Under the pieces are notes generated by a model. That model worked only from the letters and a program-made list of their open reading frames with translations, made no database searches and was not told the origin of the DNA. A DNA stretch of 19,571 nt from positions 1 to 19,571 of the forward strand of contig DKKL01000031.1 in the NCBI GenBank assembly GCA_002455255.1. Direction: 5' to 3'. Source of the stretch: Candidatus Tepidiaquacellales bacterium UBA6667 (lineage in GTDB: Bacteria > Bacteroidota > Ignavibacteria > Tepidaquicellales > Tepidaquicellaceae). The position numbers and the translations under genes are program-made. Positions within the stretch are counted from its first letter, which is position 1; each line of letters starts with the position of its first letter. Positions 15,301-19,571 of the stretch are shown here, one piece after another.

Positions 15301-17412
15301 TCAGATTACTAATTTACTATAATATTTTTCGAAATATTCTTTAACCATTCTTCCGGTGCGATAAATTTCCGCAAGATCTCGTAAAGAGTTTTTAATTTTC
15401 TGAACCCATTGAATAGGAATATTCTGAGGATTTCTAAAATAAAAAGTAGGTAATATTTCATTTTCAAGAACTGAATACATTGAATTAACTTCAAACCAAT
15501 CTCGTGAATCAGTATCTATTTTTTCAACCGATTCTACACTTTCTATCATCCATCCGTATTCCGGTTTATATGCTTCAGCCCACCAACCATCAAGAATACT
15601 AAAATTCAATCCACCATTAGAAATAACTTTCATCCCGCTCGTACCTGAAGCTTCAAGTGGTCTTCTTGGATTATTCAACCATACATCACAACCATGAACA
15701 AGTTTTTTTGCGACATCAAGTTCATAATTCTCAAGAAAAATAATTCTATTTTTTAAAGAAGAATCTTCTGTAAAAGATAAAATTTCAGAAATAAAATATT
15801 TTCCTTCTTCGTCTTTAGGGTGTGCTTTACCGGAAAAAACAAATTGTACCGGCATCACAGGATTTGATATTATTTTTTTTAATCTGTCTAAATCCTTAAA
15901 AATAAAATTTCCTCTTTTGTATGTAGCAAACCTTCTCGCGAAACCTATAGTGAGAGCATTTTCATCGAGAACTTCTGTTAAATCAGTATTATACTTATCA
16001 TACAAACCTTTTTTAACCAATTGATCATACTTTTTATTTCTTACATAATTAATTAATTCTTTTCGATTTCTATTTCTCATTTTCCAAATATCTTCATCGG
16101 GAAGATTACTAATTTTATTCCAAATATTTGGAGTATTTATCCAATTTTCACCAAAATATTTTTTATATAATAAATCAGAAGTTTTACTTGTATAAGATAA
16201 TATATGAACCCCGTTTGTTATACTTTCAATCTGAGGTCTGTTTTCAGGCAGGTTCCACATTTTACGAGCAACATCACCATGCAGTTTACTGACACCATTT
16301 ACATATTTTGAATTATTAATTGCGAGATAAGCCATATTGAAATGGTTGTTATCTTTATCATCTTTATTTAAATTACCTTCATTGAAGAATTCATCAAAAG
16401 TTATTTTAAGTTCGTTTTCTGAATAATTTTTGAAATATCTTTCCATCATTTCTTTTGTAAAAATATCAATTCCTGCCGGAACCGGAGTGTGAGTTGTAAA
16501 AATATTTGAATCATAACATAATTTTTTTGCTTGAGCAAAATCTAATTTGTGAATTTTCATTGCTGATGCAATTCTCTCAAAACAAAGGAAAGCTGAATGA
16601 CCTTCATTCATATGATATGTTAGAATATTATATCCAAGATAATCCATTAGTCTTTTTCCGCCTAAACCGAGCAATATTTCCTGTTGAATTCTTTTTTCAA
16701 TATTTCCTCCATATAATATATCTGTAATTCTCTTATCATCTACCATATTCTCATCTACAAAGGTATCTAATAGATAAAGTTTTATATTTCCGATTTTAAT
16801 TACCCAGACTTGAGCGTTTACTACTCTTCCCGGTAAATCTATTGATATTTTTATAGGTTTATATGTTTCATCAGTTAATAAATTCATTGGCAATGAATCA
16901 AATTGACTTTTTTCGTATAATTCTGCTTGCTTTCCTTCAGCATTTATATACTGTGTAAAATATCCATAAAGATATGCAAGACCAACACCTACAATTGGCA
17001 AACCTAAATCTGAAGATGATTTCATGTGGTCGCCTGATAATACGCCGAGACCGCCTGAATAGAGTTTCAAACATTTTGTAATTCCAAATTCTGCCGAAAG
17101 ATAGCAAATCTGAGGAGTTGAAGGTTTTTCTAATTTATTAAGCTTTAATATTTCATCAAAGTATTTTCCATTTTGCAAATACTTTTTATAGTTTAAATAA
17201 ATTCCGGTAATTTTCTCACGTAAATGTTTTTTCTCAATCATTTCAAATAAATATTGTTTATTTATCATTTCGAGAAACAGAACCGGATTCTTCTGTGACC
17301 ATAACCAGTAATCAATATTGATCTCTTCAAATACTTCAAAAAAGTCGTTGTTCCAGGACCAAGACAAATTATAAGATAGTTCTTCCAATTGATTTATAAT
17401 TTCCTGCATCAT
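15301..17412 (-). CDS. glgP: Alpha-glucan phosphorylase
   Basis: 703 residues, the shorter bacterial/archaeal type of GT35 phosphorylase, which releases glucose 1-phosphate from glycogen or maltodextrin using PLP. Blocks in order: YNLSWSWN (14-21, N-terminal domain of this subtype), CYLSAEFGIT (103-112), YSGGLGVLSGDH (118-129), YHMNEGHSAFL (266-276), THTPVPAGID (307-316), NGVH (400-403), IGFARRFATYKR (489-500), FSGKAHPKDEEGK (526-538) and EASGTSGMKVISNGGLN (587-603), where Lys595 should carry PLP. Two ATG codons stand in tandem at the start (17412 and 17409). A weak promoter, TTGATT-17 bp-TATATC, lies at 17450-17422 on the minus strand. No glycogen synthase or debranching gene is adjacent. 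Confidence 0.95.
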   Translation of the reverse strand: MMQEIINQLEELSYNLSWSWNNDFFEVFEEINIDYWLWSQKNPVLFLEMINKQYLFEMIEKKHLREKITGIYLNYKKYLQNGKYFDEILKLNKLEKPSTPQICYLSAEFGITKCLKLYSGGLGVLSGDHMKSSSDLGLPIVGVGLAYLYGYFTQYINAEGKQAELYEKSQFDSLPMNLLTDETYKPIKISIDLPGRVVNAQVWVIKIGNIKLYLLDTFVDENMVDDKRITDILYGGNIEKRIQQEILLGLGGKRLMDYLGYNILTYHMNEGHSAFLCFERIASAMKIHKLDFAQAKKLCYDSNIFTTHTPVPAGIDIFTKEMMERYFKNYSENELKITFDEFFNEGNLNKDDKDNNHFNMAYLAINNSKYVNGVSKLHGDVARKMWNLPENRPQIESITNGVHILSYTSKTSDLLYKKYFGENWINTPNIWNKISNLPDEDIWKMRNRNRKELINYVRNKKYDQLVKKGLYDKYNTDLTEVLDENALTIGFARRFATYKRGNFIFKDLDRLKKIISNPVMPVQFVFSGKAHPKDEEGKYFISEILSFTEDSSLKNRIIFLENYELDVAKKLVHGCDVWLNNPRRPLEASGTSGMKVISNGGLNFSILDGWWAEAYKPEYGWMIESVESVEKIDTDSRDWFEVNSMYSVLENEILPTFYFRNPQNIPIQWVQKIKNSLRDLAEIYRTGRMVKEYFEKYYSKLVI

Positions 17413-17447
17413 TTATTAATAGATATAGTATTAGATTTAAAAACAAT

Positions 17448-17456
17448 CAAATTATA
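17448..17456 (-). promoter_or_regulatory. TATAATTTG motif upstream of glgP
   Basis: On the minus strand TATAATTTG lies about 36 bp before the glgP ATG. The same nonamer marks the candidate promoters of the TPR gene (4890-4882) and the small ORF (17553-17561). Here no good -35 precedes it at 15-18 bp, so either this or the nearby TTGATT-17-TATATC (17450-17422) could start glgP. Confidence 0.3.
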
Positions 17457-17531
17457 ATTAATAATCCGATTTTACTATTTAATAATAAAGTATATTAACG
17501 ATATACCATAAATAATTATGTATATTTTGAA

Positions 17532-17558
17532 TTGACAGAGATTGAAGATTTATATAAT
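17532..17558 (+). promoter_or_regulatory. Promoter-like sequence before the small ORF
   Basis: TTGACA (17532-17537) and TATAAT (17553-17558) are both exact sigma-70 hexamers with a 15 bp spacer; TTTG follows the -10. A start about 7 bp after the -10 would fall at the ATG of the small ORF (17566), giving a transcript with almost no leader. Confidence 0.45.
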
Positions 17559-17565
17559 TTGGAAT

Positions 17566-17778
17566 ATGTTAATAAATAAATTTGAATTTATAAATTCGAT
17601 ATTAATCGATGTGATAGATACCGGTATGCCCGAAATAAAAAAAGATGGTGAAGAAATATATCTAAAATTTAAAAACCACGATAAGAGGATTGAAAATTTA
17701 TATAAAATAAATATAGATTTCTATAACAAATATCTTCAGAATTTTTTTGATAAATCATTTAATAAAAACAAAATGTGA
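17566..17778 (+). CDS. Possible small protein (70 residues)
   Basis: An ATG-started ORF of 70 codons on the plus strand in the gap between two minus-strand operons. The protein is highly charged, mostly Lys, Asp, Glu and Asn, with Ile and Phe, for example EIKKDGEEIYLKFKNHDKR; it has no signal peptide, membrane helix or recognisable domain. In favour: a consensus promoter just upstream and a plausible, non-repetitive composition. Against: A/T-rich DNA yields such ORFs by chance, there is no Shine-Dalgarno, and the promoter leaves no leader. An in-frame TTG at 17542 would add eight residues but lies within the promoter. It could be a real small protein, a remnant, or noise. Confidence 0.35.
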   Translation: MLINKFEFINSILIDVIDTGMPEIKKDGEEIYLKFKNHDKRIENLYKINIDFYNKYLQNFFDKSFNKNKM

Positions 17779-17888
17779 TTGAGTTTAAAAAAAATATCTT
17801 CAAAATAAATTTGATTTGTTCAATAAAAAACCGGTGTAATAAATAACTTCAATATTCCGAATTTGAATTAATTTAAATTAAAGATATA

Positions 17889-19079
17889 TCAAAGTTCAAA
17901 TTTATATAATTTAGCCTGTACTTCATAAAATTCTTTTTCAAGCAAATCAATCTTATCTTTGATTGAATAATAATATGTCAATTCCATAAGATAATCTATA
18001 GAAGAAATCTCACCAAAGAGTAAAGATTTTTTTAGCAATTCAATGTTATTCAAAGTAGATAAATCTTCTTTATTTTGAATTAAGATCTTTCTTAAAATTT
18101 CATTTTTCTCAAATAATTCTTTTGTTTCAAATTTAAGTTGCGTTTTATAAGCATCTATCTGTGATAAAGCATATACAGATTCCAATTCTTTTGCTTTAAC
18201 AGTATTGTTATTTTCCCAAAGAGGTAAAGTAATTCCTACATGAAAACCGTTAAATTTTTCGCTGAGCAAGTTTTCATATCTATACCCGAAAGATAGTTTT
18301 GGCAGTCTCAAATCTTTATTAATCTCAACTTCCTGTTTTGAAATTTTTAACCGGTAATCCAGTGATATTAATTCAGGATCTGTTGTTTCCATCCTTTTTT
18401 CGATTTCTGCTAAAACCGGTAATTGAAATTGATTTGGGTATTCCGCATCTACGAATATAACAGGAATTCCGCCATTTAAGCCGATTAATTTATTTAATGA
18501 CTTAATTCTCTCAGATTCATTTAGCTCAAAATCACTAAGTGCATTCATCATCTGAAGTTTTGCCTTATTAACATCTATCATATTACCTTCACCTTTTTCA
18601 AGTTTTATCTTAAAAAACTCATAAAGCTGTTCCGCATCATTTAATCTTGTCTTTAATTCAACTTCTCTTTTATCTAAATAAATCAGTTCAATACAGATCA
18701 GTTTAGCTTCAAGTAAAATTTTCTGCTTTAAAATAGTACTTTCATAAATTATATTTTCAGATTTTAAATCAGATAAGAAGCTTTTCTTCCCGTAAATTGT
18801 AGGGAAATCAAAGGTGAAATTTATCATAAATTCCGACTGGTTTCCTAACTCCTTTGGTGTGCCAAAGAGATAATCAAAAGATATTTCAGGATCATATGGC
18901 GTAAGCCCTGTTCTAAACTCCATTTTTTTTGCATTTACATAGTCTGTCGCTGATTTAATCAGTTTATTGTTGGATTCAATTCCTTTTAATACTTTATTAA
19001 TCCCATCCTGAGGATATAAATAATTATCAGATAAAAGTGCTAAAAAAAAAATTATAATTATAATTAATTTAAAGTTCAT
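17889..19079 (-). CDS. TolC-family outer membrane efflux protein
   Basis: 396 residues with a signal peptide (hydrophobic run LIIIIIFFLALL, then YPQ-D) and the long-helix, short-strand pattern of outer membrane efflux proteins in two repeats. Marks include ISFDYLFGTP and INFTFDFPTIYGKK in the first half, LPKLSFGYRYE and GFHVGITLPLWEN in the second, each followed by a long coiled helix. The class resembles CusC/CzcC partners of heavy-metal RND pumps, although it is near the short end of the family. The start ATG overlaps the stop of the RND pump gene by 4 bp, so the two are translated together. The trimer would form the outer-membrane channel of the pump. Confidence 0.9.
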   Translation of the reverse strand: MNFKLIIIIIFFLALLSDNYLYPQDGINKVLKGIESNNKLIKSATDYVNAKKMEFRTGLTPYDPEISFDYLFGTPKELGNQSEFMINFTFDFPTIYGKKSFLSDLKSENIIYESTILKQKILLEAKLICIELIYLDKREVELKTRLNDAEQLYEFFKIKLEKGEGNMIDVNKAKLQMMNALSDFELNESERIKSLNKLIGLNGGIPVIFVDAEYPNQFQLPVLAEIEKRMETTDPELISLDYRLKISKQEVEINKDLRLPKLSFGYRYENLLSEKFNGFHVGITLPLWENNNTVKAKELESVYALSQIDAYKTQLKFETKELFEKNEILRKILIQNKEDLSTLNNIELLKKSLLFGEISSIDYLMELTYYYSIKDKIDLLEKEFYEVQAKLYKFEL

Positions 19080-19571
19080 TTCTGTTCCGAATTTTGATTT
19101 GTAAAATAATATACAACAGGAACGACAATCAGATTAAGAAAAGTACTCGTTAAAAGACCGCCCAGAATCACTTTAGCCATAGGGCTTTGTATTTCATTTC
19201 CCGGTGCATCACCGGTAATTGCTAACGGAATTAAAGAAAGACCTGTCGCAAGTGCTGTCATTAAAATTGGGTTTAGTCTGTCAAGTGAACCTTTTACAAT
19301 TCTGTCATATAATCCGATCCCTTCCAGTTTCAAAGCATTAAATCTTGATACTAATAAAATCCCGTTTCTGGTTGCAATGCCGAAAAGAGTTATAAATCCT
19401 ATCAGAGAAGGTATGCTTATTATTCCGGAAGTTATAAATACAGCGAATACACCGCCAATTAATGCCAATGGAAGATTTACAAGGATTATGGCTGCTATTT
19501 TAAAATTTTTAAATTCCTGATATAAAAGTACAAGAATTAATAGTAAAGAAAAAAATGACATTAAAAGGATA
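19076..19571 (-). CDS. HME-type RND efflux pump (CusA/CzcA family), C-terminal fragment
   Basis: The frame is open to the right edge; only the last 165 or so residues are visible, and the Met at 19561 is internal because the codons before it (Ile-Leu-Leu) continue the helix. It shows the closing helices of the pump: ILVNLPLALIGGVFAVFI, SIPSLIGFITLFGIATRNGI, the loop LDRLNPILMTALATGLSLIP, GNEIQSPMAKVILGGLLTST and VVPVVYYF. These are characteristic of heavy-metal RND permeases, which expel Cu/Ag or Zn/Co/Cd by proton antiport. The metal-binding residues that separate subfamilies are outside the window, so the metal cannot be named. It is followed by its outer-membrane partner; the adaptor is presumably upstream. 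Confidence 0.93.
   Translation of the reverse strand, partial: ILLMSFFSLLLILVLLYQEFKNFKIAAIILVNLPLALIGGVFAVFITSGIISIPSLIGFITLFGIATRNGILLVSRFNALKLEGIGLYDRIVKGSLDRLNPILMTALATGLSLIPLAITGDAPGNEIQSPMAKVILGGLLTSTFLNLIVVPVVYYFTNQNSEQK

Larger units (their letters stand above)
17413..17888. other. 476 bp A/T-rich gap between glgP and the efflux genes
   Basis: The longest stretch without a certain gene. It contains the presumed glgP promoter (17422-17456, minus), an inverted repeat GTATAT-5-ATATAC (17490-17506), a strong promoter-like sequence (17532-17558, plus), one short plus-strand ORF (17566-17778) and about 110 bp of A/T-rich DNA to the stop of the TolC-type gene. No RNA gene, clear GC-rich terminator or insertion element is visible. 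Confidence 0.6.

Noticed and set aside
17490..17506. GTATAT-TAACG-ATATAC inverted repeat upstream of glgP
   Set aside because: Short A/T-rich arms with no T-run or promoter in a meaningful position; not distinguishable from background.
1..19571. CRISPR array, tRNA/rRNA genes, insertion sequences, prophage or defence genes
   Set aside because: No regularly spaced repeats, cloverleaf-like sequences, transposase or phage motifs were seen on either strand.

Overview
The window is an AT-rich, gene-dense bacterial segment, most probably from the Ignavibacteria/Chlorobi side of the FCB group. The main clue is the T9SS-type sorting tail on two large secreted proteins (YPNPFNPxTxIKFD-type motif, then a GREV/GREI strand and a GIYYYKI ending). 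This spelling is typical of Ignavibacteria and relatives, though related FCB lineages also use it. Sparse Shine-Dalgarno sites and A/T-rich intergenic DNA fit. The assignment is an inference.

Layout. (1) Left edge, minus strand: the first 65 codons of a secreted protein, followed by a 225 bp divergent intergenic region. (2) 422-3437, plus strand: a small exported protein of unknown function, a GGGGG/CCCCC hairpin with a U-rich tract, then a tight run of LytR_C membrane protein, rsfS (ribosome silencing), pdxA (vitamin B6 synthesis) and an FtsE-type ABC ATPase without ftsX. (3) 3439-4857, minus strand: a TPR protein convergent with ftsE. It shares a compact divergent control region (about 4870-4970) with the next operon. 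(4) 5012-6921, plus strand: a BamB-like beta-propeller lipoprotein and a PEGA-domain membrane protein, overlapping by 4 bp. (5) 10119-6923, minus strand: AtuA/DUF1446-family protein, SDR-type L-threonine 3-dehydrogenase and a DMT/EamA transporter, packed as one operon. (6) 15236-10231, minus strand: two paralogous Asp-box beta-propeller proteins of about 820 residues with T9SS tails, ending in a strong hairpin terminator. (7) 17412-15301, minus strand: alpha-glucan phosphorylase. (8) 17413-17888: A/T-rich gap holding one doubtful 70-codon ORF. (9) 19571-17889, minus strand: the C-terminal part of an HME-RND metal efflux pump followed by its TolC-family outer-membrane partner.

Most of the content is housekeeping: ribosome silencing, PLP synthesis, a cell-division-type ABC ATPase, glycogen breakdown, metal efflux and envelope proteins. 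PLP links pdxA to GlgP, which needs it as cofactor, but nothing suggests co-regulation. I found no tRNA, rRNA, CRISPR array, insertion sequence, phage gene or clear new defence or biosynthetic system. The points most worth a second look are the AtuA-Tdh-EamA operon, the tandem secreted propellers, the palindrome shared by the -35 elements of two divergent promoters, and the hairpin that ends at the start codon of the LytR_C operon.
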